Assembly (NCBI GenBank): GCA_963070105.1
Contig: OY718808.1
Coordinates: forward strand, 8,375,898 to 8,439,897
Reading direction: 5' to 3'
DNA from: Litomosoides sigmodontis
Taxonomy: Eukaryota > Nematoda > Chromadorea > Rhabditida > Onchocercidae
DNA length: 64,000 bases
The position numbers and the translations under genes were made by a program. Positions 1 to 12,094 of this stretch are shown one piece after another. The notes under the pieces are model-generated. The model made no database searches, had not been told where the DNA came from, and worked only from the letters and a program-made list of their open reading frames with translations. Within the stretch, counting starts at the first letter, position 1. Every line of letters starts with the position of its first letter.

Positions 1-406
1 CTTCTGTTATACTATTCTTGAAGTACCCTTTTTTTAGGCTCTCCGATCGGCTGCATATCCATGCGTAATTGGATGTTTTATATGTATTGCAAAAAAAAAA
101 AATTGATTTATGCCTTATAAATTTCTTTTCTGTAGAAAGTAGACTTTGACATATATGTGTTACTTTCGACAGTAGTGTGTTTTTTTTTGCTATCTGTTTT
201 ATTATATAGATTAGTAGATGTATGTTACTTTTGTTATCTCCTTTTTTTACTGTTCAAGAGCTTCATAAGCTTCTATCTATTGTTCCTAGTTGTACATTCT
301 TCGTGTCGCTACCTCCTGGCGAGTATATATCCGTTATTTGTGCAGTTGATACTGCTATAAAGTTTTCTATAATTCACTGCGTTTTATAATTTGTAACGAT
401 TGTGGA
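1..406. other. Gene-free AT-rich sequence
   Basis: No exon, RNA gene or repeat array is supported here. One open frame on the plus strand is made almost entirely of leucine, phenylalanine, tyrosine and serine from T-rich sequence and has no splice context. Confidence 0.6.
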
Positions 407-670
407 CTAGAGTTCTAGGCCCATAGACATATCAATAGTTGAAATGAACATGGGGTGATGGGATTCTGGCAGTTGGGTAGTAGAGTCGTCGTTGCATAAA
501 TTATCCGGAAATAATAATGAGTCTGAAATTTGAGAATTTTCCAAGAAATCCAATAGCATTTGAGGTCTAACAGTGGTGAGATTTCCTTATATCTAATGAC
601 AAGCTGGCCTTCGTCTTGTTCCGGAACAGTTACGGTTGCGTGTGATTCGAAAGCTGCATATTCAGTTATT
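407..670 (-). pseudogene. Decayed coding remnant, minus strand
   Basis: Two adjacent minus-strand frames read like real protein but are offset from each other. From 586 down to the stop at 407 there is a 59-residue open frame that includes MLLDFLENSQ, SLLFPDNLCNDD and the tail MSMGLEL. Between about 670 and 590 a different frame reads YAAFESHATVTVPEQ and EGQLVIRY. Residue usage is far less biased than the surrounding A/T-rich noise. A third protein-like stretch (GPYRVTISG and TRLGCKHFKN) lies further upstream on the same strand at about 695-800, again interrupted by stops. The simplest reading is an old gene or element copy that has lost its frame. The family is not recognised. An alternative is a few true exons with introns too small to see; no convincing donor was found. 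Confidence 0.35.
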
Positions 671-859
671 TTTTATGAATTATCCTTGGGGTGTTTGTTA
701 GTTCTTAAAATGTTTACAGCCTAAACGGGTGATTGTCATATGAAGATCTTGTAGAGTCAGGATTCCAGAAATCGTCACTCTATATGGGCCTTCCAACTTC
801 CTTCGATTCCTGCATTATTCAGCTATGCGATCATCGTCAGGTAATTTAAAAGTCAACTT

Positions 860-2261
860 CAGGAAACTTAAACTTTATATTGAAAAATGAAGTGTTTTGA
901 ACGTAAGAAAATGCTAAATGCTAAAATTAAATTTCGTAACTAACATGTTAAAAGAGGTGGGCTGTTTAGATAAAAAGGTGAGTGATAAATTCACCTTTTT
1001 TCCATCGAGAACTATGAACAAAGAATCGAAAACGTTGCAAGACTTGTCGCTCAATATTCTGACCAATAATGATAGTCTAACTGACGAATGAGCGGCTCAA
1101 ACTGTACTGTTTTATAGAAAAATGTTTTTCGACTATTGCTGAACTAGAAATTTAAATCAAATTTTCACTCAAATATCTGTGCAAATTTAACCAATGCATA
1201 TTTATTAAAGTAAACTTTACTGCTACGAAAGAGATAGCCACTGATTTAAGCTATAAAATGCCAATAGGCAAAATATCACTCTACTAAGTAAGAGACTACG
1301 CCACCTTGTACAACAAGCCGACAAAGGTCACCTTCTTTCCACTCTTGACATTCTATTGTGATATCGTATTTGCTGTGATTAATTGTATTTGATTTCTAGC
1401 CTGATTATTTCCGCCCTGGATACCACTTATGCACTGTTTTTCGTCTTGTGCAAGTGTACGATACGAAATTTTTAAAATTCGGAACTGGAAATTTGACGAC
1501 TTAAAGAAAGTTAGTATAACAAATTCGCAAAAAGTCGCGGTTCATTATTGTATTAATTTTTCGTTATCGCTGTTACCATCATTTAAAATCAATTGTTGTA
1601 TATTTTGCAGGTCCATCAGTCAATCCTACCTGTTAATCTTAAGTTACAATTCTAAGTTAGAAAATCATCTGTTCAACCGTAACAGTTAAAATTCCACGAT
1701 GAAGTCAATTAGATATGAATGTCTGTCAATGAATATAATTAATGAAGGGCACATCGCATTTCTCCTTTGAATGATGTCAAAGCATTCGAAGTTGCGGGCT
1801 TATCATCGAATGGGAAAATTTATTTGTCTGTTATTAAACATTTGAGAGTTAATATAAAGCAGCATTTCAAAAAATGGGATGAAAGGAATAACTTATAATG
1901 ACTGAAAAGAATTCGAATTTGGTCGCTGAATTTGAGTGGAGAAAATTAAGATGATTCATGGTCATACAAATGACTTACCGATTTTCTGACCAACCAAAAT
2001 TGGAATAAAAATTAGACTTATCAAATGTAGTCCATTCCCCTGGGTATGCACTCCTGGTAAACGTCGTAGGCTATGTAGATAATCCTATTTAGCTTCGAGA
2101 AGGGAACGATCATTCTGGCCTACCTCTTTCCATCTTGATTACCCATTAACAGAACAGTTATTTCTAATTGAATTCATAAAATTCCACTTAGCAAGACGGA
2201 TTAGACGGACTTAAATTTTCAGCATATGTAGGAGTCAGCAAATGTTGCTAACAATTTTACC
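860..2261. other. No gene seen; short perfect hairpin at 972-1000
   Basis: No supported exon. At 972-981 the string AAAAAGGTGA is followed after 9 nt by its exact complement TCACCTTTTT at 991-1000. In a nuclear nematode sequence this need not be a terminator. On the minus strand at about 1010-1110 there are short protein-like strings in two frames with stops between them, possibly more of the decayed material seen at 407-670. Confidence 0.4.
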
Positions 2262-2384
2262 ATGGAAATTGCTCATTTTTGTGATTTTAATGAGAACTGT
2301 ATTGGTCTTTAGGCTGAATTCATTCGTCACTTCCAACGGAGCCACAGCGACGACGTAGAGCGATTGAAGACTCATTCTTATTAA
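2262..2384 (+). pseudogene. Zinc-finger-like fragment with an in-frame stop
   Basis: An ATG at 2262 opens a frame reading MEIAHFCDFNENCIGL, then TAG at 2310, then AEFIRHFQRSHSDDVERL to a TAA at 2382. The spacing of two Cys (one after HF, one after NEN), a downstream Phe and the HFQRSH histidine pair resembles a C2H2 zinc finger, with the stop falling between the cysteine and histidine halves. No flanking exon was identified. It could be a remnant of a transcription-factor gene or of a transposon-encoded DNA-binding domain; the sequence does not say which. Confidence 0.35.
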
Positions 2385-2762
2385 ATCATTCCTATTATTA
2401 AAGAAGATATGTGTGACAGAAAAAAATCTTAAATTATTAATTATTTTACAATTAACGAACGGATTACCATGCGGTTGAACTTCTCTAAATTCTACATTTT
2501 TTTTTATGCAACATTATTTCGCATGCGCAAATGTCCATGTATATGGCGCATCCGTTCCACCTCAGATATGTTTCGCTTCAGTTTTTTGTTCAAGAGTTTC
2601 ATACTCAAATTTCATAACTCTTGGCTTTTTTTCTGAATTCTTTCTAACTTATTTCCCGCAAAACTTTTATGAATTATTGCCTTCAATGTAAGTGTTGCAT
2701 CTTTCTATAAATTGAAGTGATTTTAAAGTTTATCTTCGAGCCATGCCGTATTGTGTGAGAGA

Positions 2763-2939
2763 TCATTGAGATCCACTACTTGATAAATGTACAATATTTG
2801 TTTGCGTCCTTGACAATTCTATTAGTCTTTCATCATCAACAGTTCCCTTTCTTTCTTCAGAATTATGGAACCTTAGCGCATTGAGTTTCACCTGTCGTAC
2901 AATAGCGCCCACCTGGTCATTGTCTTCCAAATACTGCTT
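2763..2939 (-). pseudogene. Protein-like 58-codon minus-strand fragment, unknown
   Basis: The minus strand is open from just after a TAG (942-940 in the 2.9-kb numbering, i.e. 2942-2940) to a TGA at 2765-2763. It reads YLEDNDQVGAIVRQVKLNAL, then RFHNSEERKGTVDDERL, then ELSRTQTNIVHLSSSG. The acid/base mix and lack of homopolymer residues are unlike the surrounding noise. There is no start codon and no clear splice site at either end, so it is treated as a broken fragment. Family not recognised. It may belong with the other remnants in the first 6.5 kb. Confidence 0.35.
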
Positions 2940-2942
2940 CTA

Positions 2943-3905
<963 letters not shown>

Positions 3906-4253
3906 AAACTAATAAAATGTAATTAGTTGATTGTATTCATACGAAATAATGTCCATTTTAGGAAATCTAAAATAGACAGATGTAGAAAAGCATCCGATCA
4001 CTTCAATTTTAATCATAAATTCATAAAGCAAGAAAACAAGAGAAAGAGGGAGAGCAGAAGAGAGAAGGGATGATGAGAAAGAATCTAAACGGAGCCAAAC
4101 CATTCTACAGAATAAAAACCAGAAATTTTTTCTCCATGAGATGTTAACAAGTGCCAGATGAGGGATCGGCTTAATTTTTAGCAAACAAAACTAAAAAAAC
4201 GTTGTAGCATAAACTGTTAGTGCCGCGCCATTAGCATTACGGCTGCACAGGAT

Positions 4254-4690
4254 CATTATTATTATTATTATATTATTATTTATTATAATTATTTATTATT
4301 TATTTATTATTCATTATTTATTATTTAGTATTTATTATTATTTATTATTATTTATTATTATTTATTATTATTTATTATTATTTATTATTATTTATTATTA
4401 TTTATTATTATTTATTATTATTTATTATTATTTATTATTATTTATTATTATTTATTATTATTTATTATTATTTATTATTATTTATTATTATTTATTATTA
4501 TTTATTATTATTTATTATTTATTATTATTTATTATTATTTATTATTATTTATTATTATTTATTATTATTACTTATTATTATTGTTATTATTATTGTTATT
4601 ATTATTGTTATTATTATTGTTATTATTATTATTATTGTTATTATTATTAATTAATTAATTAATTAATTAATTAATTAATTTATTATTATT
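4254..4690. repeat. ATT-family array with a 10-bp core unit
   Basis: Starts as (ATT)n. From about 4331 it settles into a regular 10-bp unit TTTATTATTA repeated about two dozen times to about 4570, then turns into ATTGTTATT variants, and ends in (TTAA)n at about 4647-4680. The successive unit types point to repeated slippage and unit turnover within one array. Confidence 0.9.
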
Positions 4691-6303
4691 CATGGAGGTG
4701 AATGATTGAATTGATAACAGCTGCAGTTGGGTGGAGAAATGGAACCTTCGAATTCAATTCGTATTTATCTTCTTTATTCCTCCCCTAATACATTTAGCCT
4801 TCCTCACTCACTAGCAATTAGACAATTTCAACATTTTATCAAAACTATTAATCTTCCTCTCCCTCTTCCCCTCTCTCTCTCTCGCTGTCTCTGGGGATCA
4901 GAATACTTTTTTTTTGCTTTTCATTGTTATCATTTTATTATCATAATTATTACAATCATTTGCGCACCAACAAACAATTAATTGTTGTTAATTCATAAGA
5001 TTTTATCAATTAATGTCTTTGAAATGGTTTAATCGATTTAATTCGTGTGGTTTCTTTTTTCCTTTTAAGCTTAGTTATTCAAAATTGAAAAATTTTTATT
5101 TTCTGAACCTATCGCATTTATAAAGTGTTTTCCTTTTTATTTTTGATTGAATTGTGACTCATTTCACAGTTAGTTATATCACTGAGGAGGGTGTTATTTC
5201 TTAAATTTATTTCCAATGATAGATGACATTGTTGGCTTTTTGATTTTTGGTTTATGCATGAGATAAAATGTTAAATTAACTTTCGTAGGGCACATCATTC
5301 ACCCATAAAACACATCAGATCGTTGCGGTTGTTTCAGAACATTTAGCGCAAGCCTATTATAGCAGTCTGTGTAAAAAAGATAATTAAGAAGGCACTGTTT
5401 AATTGGAGTATTTTAGCTTTCATCAGCGCGGTTCGTTCAAAGATTAGATAATCTGAAGCGAAAGAAATTACTTGCCATTGTCACTTCCTTCATTGTTTCG
5501 AAGGAAATGATGCATTTAATGAAGTAAGACTAAGATATATTTCAAAAATTTTCTCTTTCATATTTCGAACAAATAATCGTTGAAGCAGGTAAATAACCTA
5601 TAAAGGTATGAGGAAGTAAAATGTCTCACTAAAATTTAACAATTCTGTTGTATTATGAATATCTTGTATCTTTTTTTATTGCTTTATTCAGTATTTGTTT
5701 TGAATATTCAATTATTACGGGAACGTTTGTGATAATTTCCTCTAAAAAATTTTGTTAATAGAAGTCGTAATGCAAATTTAAATAATCAGAAAGTACGATC
5801 TGAGCACGATTCTTCATCAGTGCCAATACAACGCAGGTAACGGTCATAGCTTGCAACTCTGCTAAACGTAAAGCATAATTAGAGTAATGTTATAGATGAT
5901 GTAGTACCAGTAAGCGAGTGTTAAAGATTCTAAAATATCAATCTGTAAAGAGATTTTACGGTACAGTTATACATCAATAACTTTAGCGGAAGGCGGATAA
6001 GCGTCTGCTAGAATTTTAAGATCGGAAGCAATTAACACTTTTTATACGCAAAAATTCATGTTTCCGTATTAATGGAATTGAATGGCCAGATTGATCAGTA
6101 AATGGAACTCGATGATATGTTGAATGAAAATTGAATTTTGATCGCTGTGATCTGTGCATTCTTTTGTTAGCTCAACCGTCACTGAACCAGAAAGGCACTA
6201 TGGTTCAGTTCGAAGCATGAAGCAGCTGCTGAAGAAACAAAGAATTGGCGGATAACAGATTTAAAGGTGTGATTAAACTGATCATTGATGCGACACTGTC
6301 AAG
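4691..6303. other. No intact gene seen
   Basis: A CT-rich stretch lies near 4850-4890. From about 6150 base composition becomes more coding-like; a plus-strand frame near 6212-6270 reads SSKHEAAAEETKNWRITDLK before a stop. No start, donor or acceptor set could be assembled. Confidence 0.4.
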
Positions 6304-6366
6304 ATGAGTGACCGGTCAGTCAAACGCATGGATGTCTATCGCATGTCACAAGAATTTCTCCTCTGA
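6304..6366 (+). pseudogene. Short protein-like frame, possible decayed exon
   Basis: ATG at 6304 to TGA at 6364 encodes 20 residues, MSDRSVKRMDVYRMSQEFLL. The composition is protein-like and the neighbouring 6.2-kb sequence is similar, but it is too short to assign. It overlaps the first copy of an imperfect direct repeat around TCAATCATGAC at 6355-6380 and 6390-6416. Confidence 0.25.
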
Positions 6367-6416
6367 GCCTCAATCATGACCAGAAGAATGTCTCGTCTGA
6401 GAGCTTCAATCATGAC

Positions 6417-9351
6417 AATGTAAACTGAAAGCTGGACATACTGACACATGAAATTTGACAGAGACAGAGAGAGGAAATATTTGATTGAAATAGTTTTACA
6501 ATTTTGAAGTAGATTTTTTTCCGTTAGTAAAAAGTTTTAATTTCATTTTAAGCTTCCATCTTATCAGAGAAAGGAGCGTACGTAGTATTTCCATTCTGTA
6601 TCGCTCACCGAAAAAGAGCTACAAGTTAGGCAAAAATTTTTCTAACTAAAAGCTTAAGAAATTCAAAATGCTTCAGCATGCGAGTAAGTATTCAGTTTAA
6701 TTTTAGAAAAAAAAAAGGTAGAAGGTAGCAACAAATACACTAATCCAGGAATAAAAGCAAAGCGTAATTTGAAGAAACGCGAAATGCTTCAAACAAATAA
6801 CTGTTATTCCGAAATTTCCTATCAATTTTGCCAATTCCGCCTTTCTATTTACTCTATTCTGAAATTATCAAACCTTACAGTCTTCTACTTCATAATAACT
6901 TTGAAATTTAAGTGATACAAGATCACATTGATAGGTACAGAGCAAGAAATCTAAGCATATATTGATCAATATCAATCAATGAATAATAATTTTTTACGCC
7001 ACCCTTTTGAGCACTTCAAATAGCAACAGTGCAAGGACGAATGAATGAACATGGCCAGATGCTGTCATATCTGTTTATCATCAACAACAACAGTAAATCT
7101 GCCAATGAAGCCAAGAAGTTGAGATGTTTGAGTGCTATTAACCTCATATCACAAGATATACTACGCCTTGCTGACACTATTGTATTTTCAACGGAAACTA
7201 CAAAGTGAGAATATCGAAGGCTTTTATCTTCCTCCACACATCAAAGTCCACAATCACACTTTACAATCAATTTCGCTATTGTCATATTTTACAACGTTAT
7301 TCACTCACTATCGCTTATTCTGCTAGTATATCCCTATTATTACTATTTAATGCACTTCTGTTCCTAATTCTAATTAATGCACTCCTAGCATTGCTATTAA
7401 AAAAAAAATACAAACCACTTGAAAGAGAAGTATATCTTTTCGTCTTCTCTTAATATTTAATTTTAAATTGCAAAAATCTTCCAGAAAAAAGTTGACAAGC
7501 TCGTAAAAAAAAGTTTCTCTAATGAAACAACAACAATTGCAGGTAATGCTTTTAAGAATAAAAAAATAATTGATGAAAAAAGGATATGATTTTGACACTT
7601 TTAATATATTAATTTGAACTAATTGTTGTTGATGTATCACTTTGACATTATTGATAAAATGGAACAGTGTTGGAATGAAACGATATCATCCATCCTATGT
7701 GATCTTGATAAGTGAAATGCTTTTAACAAAATTGAGGTCATCATTAATCATAGTTTTTCTTACATTAAGAACTTAATAGATGTTTATCGCAACCTTCCTG
7801 TATTCAATTGACCCACAATGACGTAAACCCACTGACCGATTCGTCTTCAAAGGTCAACAGTAGTGGAATGAATGAGTGATTGTACAAAATTTCATCCTTT
7901 ATCTCCGTCCTTTTTTCATTTACAAACTTATTCGTGCATAATAATGCGAAGGAATAATTGTAACATCTGCGCCGTCATCTTTTGTTGCAGAAGTCCTCCT
8001 CACCTACTTACTTATCCCGAAATGACCTCTATTAGTCATTTCAATAATTTAAATGTATACTAAATTTGTGGGTCTTAATTAGCATTTCATTCTTGAGTTA
8101 TGTAGTGAATGGGAGTTAATTGTGCTATAAGCAAAAAGAAATAGTAAAAACGATGTAATTGTCCTAAATTTAATTATCCTTAATAGTTTGAATATTTTGA
8201 AACTAAATGTTCAACAAAAATATAAACAAAGCAGCAATGGTTCTTATACGCAAATCAAATCTTAAATTTCAATTAAGAAATTAAAAAAAAAGGAAAATTA
8301 CATCGGAAAGAGATGAAGGAGATTTCAAACGTTTTCGACAAGTGCATGTTTCCTTCCCTTCCTGTTTACAATTCGATCGTTCCATCTAATTAATTTCCCA
8401 ATTGAAATTTTAATTTGCTAAATTTGTAAAATGTTACTTAGACTTAGTATTAGCGTTAAACGCACCAATAAGAAGTAAAATGGATTAGTGCTATGTGCAA
8501 ATCACACGTTTCTCTTGGTACATGGCTAAACCTCCCCCTGCCCCCTCTCCCACCACCACCTCCCCTCTCCTCTCTCCTCTCCCTCCCACTCCTCTATCGC
8601 TGATGAAGCCTGAGCTACACTGACCAGTGGTCATATTTCGCATAAATTTGAACCAATCCGATTTTTGGACAATCCTAATCTTTTCTATCTTTTAATTAGC
8701 ACACCATTTTTTGCTAATTTAATGCCAAACGCCTTTTTCCCTCCATTTTATGAATTAATGAATTATGAAGAAATTTGTCCGCTCAAGGAAATGCATTATC
8801 CTTTTATTGCGGTTAAATTGAAATTGCTCGATTTAAATTGACATTACTAGTTTTAAATGGAAATTACTCGATTTAAATTGAAATTACTTGCCTTAAATTG
8901 AACAAATAAACTTGCCTGGGTGTTTTTTGTTTTGTTTTTCGTTCCCATTTTAATCGATATGTCTGTTTGTATATGTATGAATGATTTAAGTGTCGAATTG
9001 AATTTCAATTACATTTCGTATGAGAAATTCAATTTTGACATTCTTTTGAATAAAATAAATTGAACTGAAAATCGTACAATTAATAACTGTGAAGTGGGAG
9101 ATCGTTCATTTCATCTTCTCTCTCTCTTTCTCTCTCCCTTTCACTTTCTCTCCCTCTCTCTCTCTCTCGTTCTTCGTGTTTTTCAATACTTTACTTTTTG
9201 CAAAAACATTGCTTAATTAGTAGCAATCAAAACGAGTGCGGTGATTCGACATGCTCGATCAAATACATGTGATGGAATATCAGAAGGTAATAAAGATGTA
9301 AAATGAACTTTCAACAGCCAAAACTTTACTCTTAAATTTATTAGATCGAAT
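6417..9351. other. No gene seen; pyrimidine tracts
   Basis: No supported exon. A C/T-only tract of about 65 bp (8532-8597) and a CT microsatellite region (9113-9170) stand out. The repeated phrase around GATTTAAATTGAAATTAC at 8826-8900 is a small irregular repeat. Confidence 0.5.
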
Positions 9352-10539
9352 GTTAAATGAATTTTTCAACTTATCACAATATTAAATGAATTTTTCAACT
9401 TATCACAATATTAAATGAATTTTTCAACTTATCACAATATTAAATGAATTTTTCAACTTATCACAATATTAAATGAATTTTTCAACTTATCACAATATTA
9501 AATGAATTTTTCAACTTATCACAATATTAAATGAATTTTTCAACTTATCACAATATTAAATGAATTTTTCAACTTATCACAATATTAAATGAATTTTTCA
9601 ACTTATCACAATATTAAATGATTTTTTCAACTTATCACAATATTAAATGAATTTTTCAACTTATCACAATATTAAATGATTTTTTCAACTTATCACAATA
9701 TTAAATGAATTTTTCAACTTATCACAATATTAAATGAATTTTTCAACTTATCACAATATTAAATGATTTTTTCAACTTATCACAATATTAAATGAATTTT
9801 TCAACTTATCACAATATTAAATGATTTTTTCAACTTATCACAATATTAAATGAATTTTTCAACTTATCACAATATTAAATGAATTTTTCAACTTATCACA
9901 ATATTAAATGATTTTTTCAACTTATCACAATATTAAATGAATTTTTCAACTTATCACAATATTAAATGAATTTTTCAACTTATCACAATATTAAATGAAT
10001 TTTTCAACTTATCACAATATTAAATGAATTTTTCAACTTATCACAATATTAAATGAATTTTTCAACTTATCACAATATTAAATGAATTTTTCAACTTATC
10101 ACAATATTAAATGAATTTTTCAACTTATCACAATATTAAATGAATTTTTCAACTTATCACAATATTAAATGATTTTTTCAACTTATCACAATATTAAATG
10201 AATTTTTCAACTTATCACAATATTAAATGATTTTTTCAACTTATCACAATATTAAATGAATTTTTCAACTTATCACAATATTAAATGAATTTTTCAACTT
10301 ATCACAATATTAAATGATTTTTTCAACTTATCACAATATTAAATGAATTTTTCAACTTATCACAATATTAAATGATTTTTTCAACTTATCACAATATTAA
10401 ATGAATTTTTCAACTTATCACAATATTAAATGAATTTTTCAACTTATCACAATATTAAATGAATTTTTCAGCTTATCACAATATTAAATGCATTTTTCAA
10501 CTTATCACAATATTAAATGAATTTTTCAACTTATCACAA
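9352..10539. repeat. 29-bp satellite, about 41 copies, with higher-order pattern
   Basis: A head-to-tail array of a 29-bp unit (ATTAAATGAATTTTTC followed by AACTTATCACAAT) fills 1188 bp. Copies are almost identical. Nine of them carry one A-to-T change just after the ATG. Measured at the ATG, the variants sit at 9618, 9676, 9763, 9821, 9908, 10169, 10227, 10314 and 10372. Their spacing is 2, 3, 2, 3, 9, 2, 3 and 2 units. The last units have private changes (CAGCTTATC near 10470, ATGCATTTT near 10488). A degenerate partial unit may precede the array at 9298-9314. Each unit carries one TTATCA (GATA-type) string. Confidence 0.97.
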
Positions 10540-12069
10540 GTAATCAGTAATTGTGATACTTCACAAGTAGGCGAAGAACCTTTTCTCGAGCCAAATCACA
10601 ACATATGTTTAGAGTTTGTGCTCGTTGCTTAACTTTCTGTTTTCTGTTAGCTTAGCTATAACAATCGTAATTAAATGTCATCATTACCTGATTAATCGCA
10701 TCCTCCCCCAACCCCTCCCCTCTTCCCCGCGTCACCTTTCATCTCCCGCGCTGCGTTTTATTAATGATTAAAATTTCATGTGATGAACAAGCTTCATCAT
10801 CAACGCTTAATAATTCTCGCTCATAGAGCACACCATCTTTAAATATCGTAAGTTAATCGAATAAAACAAGGCACTTATTGTTTTTTTTTTCTTTTAACAA
10901 AATATCATTTCCAAATTTTTAATACTTTAATTACTTTTAAGAATTAAGATTTTGAAGTTGAAGTTGAACTTTTTCTATTTGTGCGAAATTGATAATATCC
11001 TTCTTGGTATTGATAAGACGTACGTGTATTTCTGTTTGCTATGATTCAAGAGTTTGAATTATTACTTTTTTATGTTTAAGTTAAAAAGTTTTTTATTTCA
11101 ATGTTGTGTTCTTGTACTTGCATAATTCCTATGCTTTTTGTGGAATGTTGAAAAATAATTTTCAATCAAAATTCATTAGCACAAAGATACCACTTAATTG
11201 ATACAACAAAATACGTAGTGAATTAGATTGAGATAGCCCTAATGCTTTCTTTCATTTTTTAATTTTTTGTTTTGGAAGAGAAATTGTTGCGAATAATTAA
11301 TTTGAGTAGTACCACAGGTGGAAAACAGTTAATCTAACTATTCGATTTTAGATATTAATAGGATTATTTAGTATCACAGATGCTTAATTTAGGTAATTGA
11401 ACAGAATTGACAGATATGTTTTTGTTTCATTGAATTCAATGATAATTTTAAATTATATTTTCATCATTTCCGCACACGTATTTTCCGCTTCAATCAACGA
11501 TTTCACATTAACAAACAAATTTTTTTCCTTCGCAAAAGCTGTACAAACAATGATTTTCAGTTTTTTTTTTGCTTTGTTTTGCTTCGACTCAATCCTTTAC
11601 TCTTCAGAGGCACTCTTCCACAGTCGCATCAATTGCGACTCAATCGTTTCTTTCGAAGCGGCGTCGCTCATTTCATTCTTTCGAAACTGTTCGATGTGAA
11701 AATTCGTGAATTAAATTCTGATCGATGGTAGTAATACTTCTTGCTAAAGTATACTGATGAAAAGTTTCATGTAACTGTTTTCACTGTAGCTCTCTTTCTC
11801 TCTCTCTCTCTCTCTCTACGATCACTTCAATCTTTTTTCTTGTTGCTTCGTTCAATCACAAAAAATCCATGGTGTTGAAAGCTATTACGATCACTAATGA
11901 CTGTTGCCTAAAGTGTGAGGTATCATATAAGTTTAATTTTAATTTCTCGTATTTTTCTTCATTCATATTTTTCTTCTCTCTCTCTCTTACTCAATTCTTT
12001 CTCTGTCGATTTTGCCCGAGATGTAACGTGCCATTTTAGTGAAAATAAATTTTAATTGAACACAGAGAT
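10540..12069. other. Upstream region of the 12.1-kb gene; no exon supported
   Basis: Contains a C-rich block at 10702-10728 (G-quadruplex motif on the minus strand) and CT microsatellites at 11790-11818 and 11977-11990. An open frame with an ATG at 11439 and stop at 11699 would encode 86 residues starting MIILNYIFIISAHVFSA, which resembles a signal peptide. It lacks splice or polyadenylation support and is left as a weak candidate. Confidence 0.35.
10705..10728 (-). promoter_or_regulatory. Canonical G-quadruplex motif (minus strand)
   Basis: The plus strand has C-runs of 5, 4, 4 and 4 separated by AA, T and TCTT. The minus strand therefore has four runs of at least four G with loops of 4, 1 and 2 nt. 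It lies about 1.4 kb upstream of the secreted-protein gene. Any regulatory role is inference. Confidence 0.5.
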
Positions 12070-12075
12070 TTTTAG
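12069..12075 (+). promoter_or_regulatory. Possible spliced-leader acceptor / 5' end of transcript
   Basis: TTTTTAG ends 19 nt before the ATG at 12095. In many nematodes a spliced leader is trans-spliced to such an acceptor close to the start codon. This fits the site, but only transcript data would show it. Confidence 0.35.
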
Positions 12076-12094
12076 ATTGTTTTAAATCAAAAGA

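Noticed and set aside
972..1000. Hairpin like a bacterial rho-independent terminator
   Set aside because: The window is eukaryotic and no gene ends here; kept only as a structural note.
9352..10539. Regular 29-bp repeat array resembling a CRISPR at first sight
   Set aside because: Units abut directly with no unique spacers, and there are no cas genes; it is a satellite.
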